Below are positions 1 through 13,800 of a DNA stretch of 64,000 bases, piece by piece. Numbering within the stretch: the first letter of the stretch is position 1; each line of letters begins with the position of its first letter. The translations under genes were made by a program, and so were the position numbers. The stretch comes from Pithys albifrons albifrons (taxonomy: Eukaryota > Chordata > Aves > Passeriformes > Thamnophilidae). Below the pieces are notes generated by a model, which saw only the letters and a list, made by a program, of their open reading frames with translations, was not told where the DNA came from and did no database searches. The stretch covers positions 12,607,001 through 12,671,000 of the forward strand of contig NC_092471.1 of the NCBI RefSeq assembly GCF_047495875.1, read 5' to 3'.

Positions 1-1554
1 TAACAAGAGCTTGATTGAATGTAATAAAAGTTCCTTGTTAATTTACTGAAGTTAGCAGCTATGCTGGTAATGAATTTATAATCAACAACATTTGATCTCC
101 TGCGGAAGCTTTTGCCCCTTTCACCCCCCCAAAATGTTTCTGGAGAGAGTCCACATAATTTCCTTTAATAGGGATTAAAACTTTAAAGAAGTGTTGCTTT
201 ATAGTGACCCTTTTTGGCAGTTTATCAGAACACTTATGCAGCTGGTAAATGTAACTACAAAATTCTGTGGAGGGATGACTATTTTTCCTTAAACAATCTC
301 TCCTCTCCCCTCCCTGTCATGGGCAGCACATTGTTTACAGCAACACTGACAAAATAAAAAATCACAAAAATTAGTAACATAGACAGGAAGGCTTTGATTT
401 TATGGGAATAGCTCCAAAAATGTCTTTTGTGTAGTGCATATTAAACAAAGTGATTATCCTAGAACTTTGAAATAATTCTACCCAGATAGACATAACCTGT
501 TTTTTTAAGTAATTATGTTCCGTTTAGAGTTCTGAGAAATTGTCTGTGTGTTTAACGTGAATTAGGACTGACATTCACACCCATCTCACACAAAGACTAT
601 TGAAGCATCATGCTACATGTGTGGAGAAGTTTTCCTGTTGACTCATTTTGATTTTATAGTCCCTGTTACAAACTGATACTGTTGAAATCAGTGTTTTAGT
701 GGAGAGGCTGTTGTTCTTCTGCTGTCGTTTTGGGTTTTTTTAAAAGACTCTCAATCACCTCTGAATTCCCTTAAGTTCCAGCCCTTGTCAAGTCCTGTCC
801 TGGTCTCTGGGTGTGAACACCAATAGCAGAGCAACAGATGGACAGGGTAGACAGACAGCCCATATAATACATCCTATGCTGCTTTTATAAGTCTATAAAA
901 ATGCAATAAAGAAAAGGGTCTCATTAGGTAGAGGCAGGGGGCTGATTGATTTGCAGGCCACACTCAGTTTATAGCTGCCTTCTGTGTGAACATCCACCTT
1001 AGAGTGTGAGTTTACTCTGTTTGCCGAGGCTTGTTTAGTTAGACTTAATTTACTTCTGGTAGCGTTGAGCATTAGTCATGTTTTTGTGGTGACTTTCTCC
1101 CCAGTTTGACACCTAACTATGGACCCACTCTCATTTTTTTCTGTAGAAATAAACCCCTTAAACCAGAGGTCAGGGGGAAAGCTGAGTGAAATGCTTCTGC
1201 TGAGCGTGGGTTGTCTGAGAAGGCAGGAGCTGTTTAATTGAAAGGGAAACTTAATATTGTCAAAGCTCTCATTTCAACTCACATGTATTTTTCTACATTG
1301 CAACAAACATCACCTCCAAATATTGAAAGCAGCTAAAAGAAAATGACTTTGTACATAATCTCAAAACAAGCCTTTTTATCTGTTGTGGAGTCTTTTTAGG
1401 GAAGAGTTTCTTTCCTGTAAAAGAAATGAGAGCATGTGATATATTAAATTGCAGTTAATTTTAAATGTCTCAGCGGGGCTGAGAGCTGTGTCAGTGCTGC
1501 AGTTTCCTCAAAGCAGGCACATCCCTGCCAGTGCTGCAGGTGGGTCCAGGAAAG

Positions 1555-1615
1555 GGGACAGAGCCATCCGGGAGAAGGGACGGAACCATCCGGGAGAGGG
1601 GACAGAGCCACAGCC
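1555..1615. repeat. Short minisatellite, 22-bp unit
   Basis: Two full units and a partial third of about 22 bp share GGGAC, CCATCCGGGAGA and related segments: 1555-1576, 1577-1598 and 1599-1615. GC-rich within AT-rich flank. Confidence 0.75.
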
Positions 1616-1810
1616 GTGCCAGGCCACGGGAGCTGCTCCGGGTCCTCCTCAGGGATGTGGAGGGGGCAGCTCTGACTCTGCTGCTGGCCTGAGGCAAACT
1701 GTGTTATCTGCCCCAGCCTCAGGTTCCCAGTCCACAAAACAAGACCAAACATCTTTGTCATCAAGAGGTTAAAAGTATCCCTGTTTCAGATATGTGTGGA
1801 AGAAGTTTTT

Positions 1811-2260
1811 CATAGAATCGATGGGGTTGGAAAAGAGCTCCGAGATCATCAAGTCCAACCCTTGGTCCAACTCCAGTCCCTTTACCAGATCATGCACTCA
1901 GTGCCACGGCCAAGCTCAGGTTAAAAACCTCCAGGGATGGGGAATCCACCCCCTCTCTGGGCAGGCCATTCCAATGCCTGAGCACTTTCTCTGGAAAGAA
2001 TTTCTTTTTGATCTCCAACTTCAATTTCCCCTGGCAGATCTTGAGCCCGTGCCCCTTTGTCCTATTGCTGAGTGCCTGGGAGAAGAGACCAACCCCCACC
2101 TGGCTGGAACTTCCCTTCAGGTAGTTCTAGACAGTGCTGAGGTCACCTCTGAGCCTCCTCTTCTCCAGGCTAAACACCCCCAGCTCCCTCAGCCTCTCCC
2201 CACAGCACTTGTGCTCCAGTCCCTTCACCAGCCTCGTTGCTCTTCTCTGGACCTTTGCCT
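1811..2260 (-). mobile_element. CR1 LINE 3' fragment
   Basis: Same subfamily as the copies at 10396 and 41763, in reverse orientation: it begins on the plus strand with CATAGAATCGATGGGG (the reversed tail) and runs through the complement of the ORF2 C-terminus to about TTGCTCTTCTCTGG at 2240-2255. The open frame on the plus strand is only the antisense of CR1. Confidence 0.92.
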
Positions 2261-2502
2261 TGAATAATACTGGGGAATCAGAATGTGCTGCCCATACTCT
2301 GTGTATTTTTTGTGTATTTTGTATATTTATGAACTGTTGATCCAGTCATATGGAACTGTTGATATTTTTACTCATGTACTTATTTAATATTTCAGTAAAT
2401 CAATTTAACCTTGTCTTCAAATATGTCCTGTGTCTATAAGTTATGGTGATTCTTGAATTTATCAATTTTTAAGTTGCTGCCTCTAAGTTTTATTAGAGAA
2501 TC

Positions 2503-2560
2503 ATAGAATGGGTTGAGTTGGAAGGGGCCTTAGATCATCTAATTCCAACCCCTTTGCCAT
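2503..2560 (-). mobile_element. CR1 LINE tail fragment
   Basis: A short reverse-oriented CR1 3' end: AATCATAGAATGGGTTGAGT, then TTGGAAGGGGCCTTAGATCA and TCCAACCCC. It differs from the three longer copies and resembles the more classic chicken-type CR1 tail. Confidence 0.85.
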
Positions 2561-3000
2561 GATTATTACCAATTCTTAGTAAGAACAGCAGTTCATAAAC
2601 ATTTGTAATAAATTAAGCTCTTAAATTAAAAATACTTTTTAAGTCCAGATAAAAATTGTTTCAAAGTTTTCGGGATTAATAATGTTCACAAAAAAATTTA
2701 AACCTTAATGCAGTTTGGATTCTTGGAAGCTCTCACGACTTTTAATTATTTTTTTTCATTCTTACTATCTAATGGCTTGTCTTTAACCTTAAGAGAATAA
2801 AATGAGAATATTGACAAAATTTAATATAAGTAACGGTGTTATAGTCAAAAAATATTTGCTACTTTGTATCATCATACCAAAAAAGATCTGAGTCTTCAGT
2901 TCAGTCAGAGAATTCCAGTGACCATTACAAAACCTTCCACAATGTTTAAAGTTATTAGAGCCCATTGGGAAAATCTATTTGGATATTTAGCTCAATCTCT

Positions 3001-3036
3001 ATTATTATTATTTTTATTATTACTGTTATTATTTTC
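3001..3036. repeat. Imperfect ATT trinucleotide repeat
   Basis: A run of ATT/TTA triplets with a few interruptions in AT-rich sequence. Confidence 0.7.
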
Positions 3037-5570
3037 AGTGGTTTCCTTCTACTTTCTTTTTATTCAGATGAACAAACACGTGATTCCCATGTGATGCAGT
3101 TAATTCATCCCTACTCTTTGATATTCCTTAGTACCCCCATGGAGTTGACTCTTCAAAGCCATTGACAGGTTTTGAGGAGCCAATTTCTGTTAATTTTAAT
3201 GGGGATTAGACATCCATCCCCCAAGGCAGCTGTGAAAAATCTCCATTAGATTCTTTATGGCTCTTCTTGGAGGCAACAAAATGTTTATCCAGTCATGTAG
3301 CTGCATTTCCCAAAACTCTACTAACATAAAATTAGAGGTCACCTTACTTCTGAAAATTTAAAAAGCTCCATTTTTCTGTGTTGTCAAATTTTCTATTTCA
3401 TTTCTACTGGGTCCTTTATGTGATATATTCTCAAAGGGGAATGGCAATTTTGGAAAGGAACTAGTAGATGATCCTTTTTGCATGGAAGGAAAATGATACC
3501 TTGCTTTTCGACATGCCCCCTGTAACACTTTATACCCTGTTCTTTTCTGAAGAACATTGACAGCCTTCTTCAGAAAACTGATTTCTTTCCATCCTGCTCT
3601 GAACTATGTATTTAAAACCTGTGTCACCTTAAATGTTCAGGCTTTCAAAACAAACTTACTGAATGAAGGGCAGGGAAGAGGAGAATTGCCTATTCCAACA
3701 GAACCAAAAGGCAGCAAACCAAGTCCACTTTTTGTTTACTGTCACACATCCAGCAGCAGTCTGGAGCCCCTTTCTCACTGCTACCTTTATCTGAATAGAC
3801 TCTGGGAAATAATAACAGCAAATCTCAACTCTTACGTTAGGCAGATACTTTGAAGTATCTGCTCTGCAAACATTTCCTTTGAAAAAAGTAAGTTTGCCAT
3901 GTATATAAACAGAAGTGTTCTTCGTTATAGCAACATAGGCGGCTGCTAAATTGCATTTAAATTGTCCTTGTTTAATTTATGTTCTGTGCTGTCTGCCTTG
4001 TATATATCCCTTAGTTACGTTTTTGTCAGTTGTGTTTCTTTAAGTGTATTATAAATTTGTATTTCCCTCATAAACCAGTCTGGAAAAGGGCATCTGTACT
4101 GGAAACTGGTTTTAGTGACTTGACACTTTGGCTCTTTTATGTTGTGAAACGAGTTTTAATTTTCTTAACATAGGCCAGGCATGGTACATAAACCTCTTCC
4201 CCCCCAGGGAGTCTTTTATGTTTGATTCCTTTAGTGGCAAAGCTTTTGAATTTCTCCCCTTGATTGACTTGATTATGATCTTCCCAGTATATATCCTTCA
4301 TGTTGATGAATTCCTGGTAGGGATCCTCAAAGGGGTTTACAAGCCTCAATGCTACATGAAACAGAAGAATTAAATGATCCCTGCAAAAGCTGCTACTAGT
4401 GAAAATAGGAAGCTGAATGTTAGTGCTGCAGATCTATGAATTCTTTGGATGTCTAATTTGAGGCACTGGGGAGTGAGTAGTTTCTAAAGAATCACTGCTC
4501 TGAGCTTTCTGCCAGGTGACTGAACCTGCACAAACAGAACCCAGCTTGGAAATGTAGGACAAACCCCCTGTAAACATTGTCCTGGTTTTACTCTGCTCTT
4601 ATGCTTTGTTAATGTGGGCATGGAGTGGGTGTAACATCCTTGATGAAGGTCTTCTCCTCAATCAGGAGAAAATCACTGGTGGAATCTCGCTGCTACAGGG
4701 AGCAGCTGCTCCAACAGGCTGTGAGAGAAGTGAGCAGTGTGTGGCCACCACCTTAGAGGCTTGAGAAAGCTTTCTGCCAGAAAGGGTGCTGGGAGTGTGT
4801 GCATGGCAGGCAGTGCCTCTGTCCTGTGCTGCTCATCATGCTCCAGCAGAAGAGGCTGGGCATTGCACTGGGAGATGTGTTCCCTTCTTTGGAATACGGT
4901 TGGCTTGCCAGTGTTGGTTCTTGGGGGTCACTGCTGCCCAGCTTCCCTTCGGCTGTGAGCACTACACACATGGAGGCAGCTCCAGTGTCCCTCCTTCTTC
5001 TTCCCTCCCAGTTTCATGCCATGTGGTCTGGAATATCCCTTGGGTCTGTGGGGGTCATCAGTCCTGGCTGGGTCGCCTCCCAAGTCCCTGTGCACCCCCA
5101 GCCTCCTCACTGGGTGGATCAGCAAAGGCCTTGACTGTGTAAGCACTGCTGAGCAAAAAGGGAAACATCCCTGAATTATCAACATTGTTTCCAGCAGAAA
5201 TCCAAACCACAGGCCCATACCAGCTACTATGGGGAAAATTAACTCCATCCCAACCCAAACCAGCACAGTCAGTAAAGGAAAATAAGTAGAGAAAATCAGG
5301 ATTAATGTAATGTTTTCCACAGACTATTTTTTTCTTTTTTCTGATCAGAAAACTATAGTTGGGGCTTTTTCAGAAATTAACCTGGATAGGACTGGAGTTA
5401 TTGAGAAAGAACTGGAAGGACAGGCAGGAGAAACAGAGAGGTGTAACTGCCTGAAAACAGGCATAAATTTAGGGCTGAAAGTCTATGTGTATAGATTCTT
5501 TCCTAAACACATGAAATAGCAATAATGCAGAAATGCAAATACAGGAGAGCAGGTCCCTCAGTGTGCGGCT

Positions 5571-5611
5571 CTCCCTCCCTCCCTCCCTCCCTCCCTCCCT
5601 CCCTCCCTCCC
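5571..5611. repeat. CCCT tetranucleotide repeat
   Basis: About ten uninterrupted CTCC/CCCT units. The minus strand is GGGA repeated, with many runs of three G separated by one A. Confidence 0.95.
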
Positions 5612-8600
5612 ACACCGGCGTTACGACTCTCAGCTCTTGCTTGTCATGGTTAGAGCTGGCTGAAAATTGGCCAAATTCTATGAAAACTGTCATGACCCTT
5701 TTTCTTGACATGACAAATAAAAGGATGTTTTTTCAGGGTGGGGAGAAATGTTATTATCTGTAGTGAGAGCAAGTTTATTTTTTTAAACTGTTTTAATGGT
5801 TGTTGTTTCTATTTTGGTAGATCTGTGTATGGAAAATGATCCCAGAATGCTAACACTGCATACTGCCAGAAATCAGTTCAGATTTGCTTCTTTCTTGCTG
5901 TCACGTTATAAAAATGAAATGATTAGAGGTTTAAATATTGATTTTCTTATTCACATGAGTTTCTAATCTATTTTTAACACTCTGGATTCCTGTGTGTGGT
6001 CTCCTGCCGCAGTGGTTTCAAAGGCTGCTGGCAGAAGGAACTTTCTTTTTTACCAGTTTTGAGTTTGTTGCTATTCCCTAGATCAAAGAAGTTAAAAAGC
6101 AAGGTTTTGTTAAGATCTCGGGGTGCAGATAGTTCCTGGTGGTAACTGTTTGACATTAACACAGTGGCACTCTTACATCACATCCATACCTATTTTCCTG
6201 GGAACCTCTTGCTGACTTTCATTGCCTGTCGAAGCAAATCCATCTTGTAGAGAACTCAGATTGTTTTTACCTCCAAATCAAAGGTGATTAATTCTATAAC
6301 TGGTTCCAAATGAAAATCAGAACATATCTGATATAGAGCTGTATTTTCAGATGCCAGGATTAATAAATGAATGTGAATTGCATAAAAATAACTCTGGTGG
6401 GAGAACTCTTGTATCAGTTACAATTTTTTGGAATTTTTCAAGCCAGAGAAACATGCAGAATGAGAAAATATTTCTCTATTCATTTTCTGGTGAGGTTCTG
6501 ATGTTTCCAGAGCTTCATAGGTATTTTTAGACTCCCCAAAATGAAATCTGATCATCCAGATAAATTCTGGGATTTGCAATTTTGGAGTGAGACCACAATG
6601 AAGTTTGAGATGTCTTGTATGTTTGTTTTACCATGTGCTGGGGATGATCTGCTTGACGACAGCAAAACTGAGATGTAAAAGCCAGGGGTTTTGGCCCAGT
6701 AAAGCTCTTCTGGTAGGACTGGTAGAGATCTGCTACCTGTCCTTCTCCCCCAGGTCATCACTTCTTTACTATTTCATATATATTGACATTTGTGAACAGT
6801 TTAAGGCAATATGTTTTTGCTTGTAGCCAGGTATGTGGTTGTGAATATTTCATAGTCCACTCTGCTGGCTGTGGTAGGGGAAATATGTCTGGAAATCGGG
6901 TTCACTCTGCGTAGGAATTGTGCCAAACATGGGAGCCAAGCCCACAGCTTGCATGAAAGCAAACAGTGAAGTGCTGCAGAGGAAACTGCTCAAGAATTTG
7001 CAAAGTCATTCAACCATAGTTGTGTGGCAAGACACAAGGCAAAGCTGATGTGGTGGTTTCTTCACCCTTTCTTTTTCACTATAGAGCCTTCCCTCATGTT
7101 TGCCATCTGCAGAACCCTAAAAGTTCTGCTTTCTTCCTTCTCACCATCTCCCATCAGGAGTGAATGAATGTCTGTGTCTCAAAAGGGCAGATTTGAGGAA
7201 AGCAAAATAACCACTTCCAAACATCCAGCTCTCTAAAACCACAGGTGCATTGTAGGAGTTTCAGTCATTGTTTTGCCTCATTTTATTTCTCCTTTTATTT
7301 TTCAGGCTTTTTAACAGCAATCCTTGCCAATAAGATGACAGAAAAAACCCCACACTGTTCTCCAGTAGCCTTTGGCATTTCTGAGTTGGTGGCCAAAACT
7401 AATTAAATTTGTGGAAGGAGAAAATAATGAGTAAAAATGCAGATGAGGTAAGTGAAAAGTTTCAGAGACTGGACTAGAATATAGATGAAAAAAGTAAGAT
7501 CCTGGGAACAGTCAGTTCTAGAATGGCTTTGACTTTATTAATGAGTGGGAGTTGAAAAATATATATTTATTAAAGACTTGTGTAATGATGTACTGTGTTA
7601 ACAATATAAGTGTCACCTAGAGATGCTTTCCTGAATAGCAGGACAGGCCCTGGGATTGATGCCTCCCTCTGCAGTGTGACAGACGCTTTTCCCTTCAGCT
7701 GTGCTCATTCTTTTTGGCACAAGTTTATTCAAAAAGATCGTCCATCACCACTGCCTTTTCACTGATATCATCAACTGCACAAGTAAGAGGTTTGAAAAGG
7801 AATGTGCTTTGCAGTCTGAGGGGAAGAGGAGCTAAGGGGCAAGGAGGAATTATAAGCCTATAGGAAAATGATAAAGCCTGTTAGCAGGAGTGGTAGGGAC
7901 AGGGAATGAGGGTGAACGGCACAGGGCTGAGACAGCTGGGCAGCACCAGAGGAGAAGGGTGAATGCAAAACAAGAGTGCAGATTCAGGAGTAAATGCTAC
8001 TGAACAGGAGAACTATCACTTTGATACACACTGGTTGTGTAACTGAATTAGCTGTGGTGGTGACAAGGTGACATAGAGTGCTACAGCTTCTGCTCAGTCA
8101 CATGATGCAACATACAGCCCACAGGACTGCCTGCAAGCACAGCAGTCCTCCCTATTCCCCCCAGTAAATCTGCCTTGTATAGTAAGTTAACAGGTTTTTA
8201 GAACTTCCTGAATCCTTTCTTGCTGTGTTTATCACCGACATTTTAGAGTATTTTGTTAAGGAAGAAATTAGAAAGGTTACTGTTTCATTGAGAAAATGAA
8301 TATTTGAAAAACAGCTCCCCATGGAAATTACATAAATGCCATGGTACTGGTATGAGATGACTCCTGTAGTTCTGTTCCCCCCATCACTGAACTCATCTGT
8401 GGGGAAGGTGAACTGTGTCTCTCAAGGTGCAGCATGGACAGCTGCTCCTGTGGTGTGCCATGTCTGTGAGAGCAGGTTATGTGTGATGGGAAATGTGCTG
8501 ATGGGGGAGACTTACAGAGGAAAGTGGGATGAGAAAGTGCACAGGGCACCAGAGAGATCATTTCTTGTAATATGTTGACTGTTGGTTTTCTTTCTGAACT

Positions 8601-10395
8601 TTCATATTTGACATGGAAAGATTTTACAGTGGCAGAATGTTTAGTTTTTTAATCAAGATGTGTCTTTATTATTGTTGTGCCTTACTCTGTTCAACTTTCT
8701 GGCATTCTTGGGCTGGTTTTACCTATGTGTGGGTGGGTTTGAAGGGTTTACATGGCTACCACTGATCTGTTTCCCAGGGCCCACTAAAAAAGAAGAGTAT
8801 TTCAAAACAGTCGACTTCTGTTGGGCAAAGGAGAAATTAATGGTAAACACCTCCAAAAAGTGAAAGCTTTAACCCGTTGGTCCTTTAAAACCCAGTTCCC
8901 ATTGGTACTAACTTCCCTTTCATTGCAAGATAATGAACCTTCACTTCTGTTCTGTGTCCTCACCTCCAGCGTGGGTTCTCTGCATAGCTCCCGTCGGGGT
9001 CAATTATCCGGCAGGAGAGGCCCCCGGAGCAGCCTCTGCTGCTTAATTGTCACTGTGGGATCCTCGGGCAATGTGGGGTTGCCGGGGCTCATTTACAATT
9101 CTAACACATCCAGCACACCCTGCACCAGGAGCCCTGTGAACTGGACAAAAGTTAGAAAGTGGCAGCGCTGTTCCTGGCCAAAAGCTCATTAAGATAGACA
9201 TCTCCTGCTAGTGAACATCACACAGATGACACAGACAGCTCACTCCAAACGAGAAACATTCTTTTGTTCTGCCTTACTAGGGCTTTCAGATAAAAAGAAT
9301 TTGAGGCCAGCTGTGATATGAAGGGAACAGGTTTAAAATAGCTCTCAGGGGCAGTAAATGCTTAATGATCAGATCTTTCATTGCTCTTGGAACATTTGAG
9401 AAACTCAGCCAGCTAAAATTCTTGTTGATTACTTTAACAGAGGCCCTTTGTTCATATTATCATGCAGAATAATTAAGCCAATGCAAGCAAATCTGCTTAG
9501 CTATATACATAATTAAAATGTTAGGCTGTGATTAAACAGACTGTATTGGCACAGACGGCACCTATTCACTTCATAAAAGAGTTCCATCACTGCCTTAAGC
9601 TTGTTTTCACCCTATTTTATTTATTATTTTGGAAAAACGAGTTTTATCAAGATAGTGGAAGATTATGTGTTTCCAGTGAGGAGTTAATGAGATTTATAAT
9701 GGAGAAAAGAGATACAAGCATATCCAAAGTAGTTAACTTGTATGGCAAAATTAAAGGTGTAAAAAAGAGCACAACAGTCTGGTTTTAACTTACTTAAAAG
9801 CTCATTTTGAAGGAGTTACATCAGATTTTCTCATTTCCTCCCCAATTTTGGCATCTCTTATGCCACAGTCAAATCTTCAAATTGAAGAGTTTATGTGGCA
9901 CCTGAAGCCTTTGATCTATAAAATATTTTATCTAAATGCACTTTCAACTTGTTGGACTACCTGCTTTAAGTCAAAATCTAACATTACATCATTCTGAGTT
10001 CTCTGAAGCCTAATCACCAGCTTTGTTTGGGGATTCTCTCTCAGTTGGCCATTAGTGACAATAACAGTTATGCTGTTGGCAGGGGCAGACTGGCTTTTCA
10101 CAAGTTTTTTCAGAAATGGGCCAGGATCCTTTGTGATTTCCCAGGCAGCAGAGCTGGAATTTGTATTACTGAGTTTCTCCCAGCTAGGTCATCAAGAGTT
10201 CTTAGGAAGCAGATTTTGGCTGTCCTGCTTTTTTGGGTCACAAGATCTTGTTTTACCAGATTTTTTTTTCAGTGTAGAATAGGTACAGGGTGTCCTTACC
10301 TCTGGGATTGGAGGGATGCTGATGGAAGACTCTTGATAGAAACCAGGTTACTTTGATACCAGGGAAAAGACTAAAGTTTTTGACTATTTATTTGT

Positions 10396-10843
10396 CCAGA
10401 GAAGAGCAACAAGGCTGGTGAAGGGACGGGAGCACAAGTCCTGTGAGGAGAGGCTGAGGGAGCTGGGGGTGTTTAGCCTGGAGAAGAGGAGGCTCAGAGG
10501 TGACCTCAGCACTGTCTACAACTACCTGAAGGGAAGTTTTAGCCAGGTGGGGGTTGGTCTCTTCTCCCAGGCACTCAGCAATAGGACAAGGGGGCACAGG
10601 CTCAAGATCTGCCAGGGGAAATTGAAGTTGGAGAGCAAAAAGAAATTCTTTCCAGAGAGAGTGCTCAGGCATTGGAATGGCCTGCCCAGAGAGGGGGTGG
10701 ATTCCCCATCCCTGGAGGTTTTTAAACTGAGATTGGCCATGGCACTGAGTGCCATGATCTGGTAAAGGGACTGGAGTTGGACCAAGGGTTGGATTTGATG
10801 ATCTCGGAGGTCTTTTCCAACCCAATCGATTCTATGATTCTAT
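10396..10843 (+). mobile_element. CR1 LINE 3' fragment
   Basis: It is very similar (about 95 percent by eye) to the last 450 bp of the copy at 41763-42382, including the end of ORF2 ([37 protein letters not shown]) and the tail ATTCTATGATTCTAT. More 5'-truncated than that copy. Located in the 3' flank of CHRDL1. Confidence 0.93.
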
Positions 10844-13800
10844 ATTAGGTAACATAATGTGGAGCAGTAACAATGGCTTGAAGATGCACTGGCTGATGGA
10901 GGCAGCCCCAGAAGAGTTCCTGGGGTTCACCTTGACTGCCTTTCATGTGTTAGACCAGAGCAATCTTTTTTTACGAGCAAGGTCTTGAGTGTGTTTTATG
11001 GATGTTTTGGATGGAAATAAAAGCTGGTCTGCTGGGTTCAGTCCATTGCCCTGAAGTAGAACTCAAAGTGACAACTGGTCTACTCTCTTTACTAATCCCT
11101 TGGGGTAAGCAGTCCTCTGGAAACTTCAGTTTGGAAATCTATTAAGAATTCACAACTTGTTCAGCAGGAGTAGCACTGAATGATATGCAATGGCTCTGAA
11201 AAGCTCAATGTAAATGAAAATGGAAAGAAGAAAAATCTTTCTGCTTACACTTATAACAGACAGTATCATATTTTCCTCAATTTTTTTCTTGTGTCCTCTG
11301 TCCAGATGGAAGTGCTCATTCCTCTGTTGGATCAGATGTCCCTCTAATGTGCAAATAGGCTGGTTTACACAGAACTTGATCTGATAATTTTCTCTGAAAT
11401 CCTATTTGATGTATCTCTTTCTACTGAATTTCACAAAAACCTTCATAGACTATTATGTAGATTTACAGAGAAACATATTTTAAGAGAACAGTGGCAAGCA
11501 GGGAGTTTCTGCTTTGTTTGAGCTGTGTAATCTTAGAATCGGGAAAGCCCATTTGTCTGTTACTGGAGTCCTGGCTTCAAGAATCTTTCAGTAGATTGAC
11601 TTTGCTGCAGCTTCATTCTAGAGCTGCAGTTTGCCACATTCAGTTTTCAAATGAAGCTTTGCAGTTCCCAGGAGTTTAGAGAAACTCCTCAATTTCTCAA
11701 GGGTTTGCTTAACTTCTTACTTGAAAAGTAAGTCAGTGACTACATTTTCCTACACGCTCTCTGTATTAATGTGAGTTGTAGTCATCATGAACATGGTAGT
11801 TATGATAGTTTTGTCTTAATAAAAGTGATCTCATCATGGACATAATTTAGATGGAGTAAGTCATTCCCAACACATGCAGACTATAAAGAAAGTGGGAGCT
11901 TGTTATAAGCTGATGTCATGGGAAGAGCCCAGTCTTTTCACCGGGGACTCATCAGTACAAAGGTCTTTAAAAAATGTCTGACTTTGAAGTAAGAAGAAAA
12001 ATCAGGGTGGGAAGAGCTGTTTTATGTTCTTAAGTCTCCATGGGCTTTGACCATTATTATCAATTGAGTCTTTCAGTTGCTTATGAATGCAAAATAAGAG
12101 ACTCTAGGCTGAATTAAAAGAAAAATCTGCAATTTTTTCCTCTCACTTGTGAAGACAATCCATAATTTCTAAACAAAGTCTTTCAAACAGAATAGCAGCA
12201 GGTGTTTTATTTCCATCCCATTTGCTGAAGCTCAAAATCACTTTTTCCTTTTTTATTTTGACTTGGTTATCATAATTTACATAGTCTGAAGTGAGTGAGG
12301 AAGGCTACTGGTAGGATTTGGTTGCCTAATTTTGCACCTGGTTGGCATTAATATGAATGGGAAAGTTAAATTTCCTGGATAAGCAGTTCTGATTGCAAGC
12401 ATCCTCTAATGCTTTTTAGTGTTGTTACTGGACCATTTCTGAAAGGATGTCACTGTCTGACTAGATCTAAACCCAGAGATTTTGTGAAACTTGGCTTATG
12501 TGAATATGTAATAAGGCATTCAAAGCAAGGAAATATCTTCTAATAGCACAGAATTGAAAATTTGATCTCAGATACACAAACCCAGCTTTCTGGAACATCA
12601 TCACTTGGAGCTGTACATGTGTCTTTAAGAATATTTTTTTTGTTAACTAAATAACTACATTTAAAATCAAATCTTCCTTTTTCTATGAAGACCTTTGTGA
12701 AGATTGTATTTAGTGACTGTTGTCTATTACTTTATGGATAGTTATGCAGCCATAAGTACTTCTACATAACGATTTTTTTATTACACTAAGGAAAAAGCTG
12801 GCCCAAGAGCTCACTTTCCTTGTTTGATGCTGCTACACCACTTCCCATTCCACCCTGGTACACCAAGAAAAGTTTATGTAGGAACTGTTCCAGTCTCTGT
12901 TGAACTGCAGCTACCACAAAGTGCATATTTAGTAGGATACAAGCTGGCCACGCTGCACAACACTTCAGTACAGGAAATGATAATAAATGCCAGGTTAATG
13001 TCAAGCTAAAATTGTTAATGGGAAAGTCTGACTCTTCCCATTTAGAGATGTGGAGCAAAAATACCCCAGAACATAAACCTTAAGCATCACTTGACTTCTG
13101 TTTATGCCTCTAGAATTAGAATTCAGATTTATTGTCCCATCCTAGCTGTTGGCAGAGGAACTGAGCTGGGCAGGAACAGGCTGGAGCAACAGTTCTGGCT
13201 GAGGAACATGAAGTGACTGCCTGTGAAAAGTATAAACTGTATCTTTGGTACACACTAAATACTAGAGCACACCACAATGGGTTTAATGCCAGAACAGCAA
13301 TTATCAGTGTGAGTTCTCCAGAGGCCCCTTCTTGGAGAGATTGGGAGTTTTGCTGTTCACATCAGCAGCAATAGAATGCAGTTTTAATTTACTGGGACCT
13401 GATCTTGTGGTGTTGATCCTGAAACAAGCAAATAAAGAAGAGATAAACAGGGAAGTAAATTTATAGGAGACAGATTTGATCTTGGTGTGAAGATGGACTA
13501 ACTCTGGGTGCTCTTTGTAGTAGTTAGCTACACATAATGCTGAGTGTGATGTGCTGTCTCTGCCTCTTGAGCTGAGGTTACTTGAGGACAGATGGGGAGT
13601 TTTTACTTTAAGTGGTAGTGTAATCAGACTCACTGCCTTTTCTGAGTGTGCTGAACTATCATCCAGTGTGTCTACATTAAAAACTCTTTTGCCGAGTTAA
13701 AATCAATTATTTGTTTTTGCTTTGGATGCTTTGCATTCTTGCTCACAGTTGGGTTGGTGTTATGTGAGAAGGGAGGGTTGTGGGTTCAAACTCATATACT

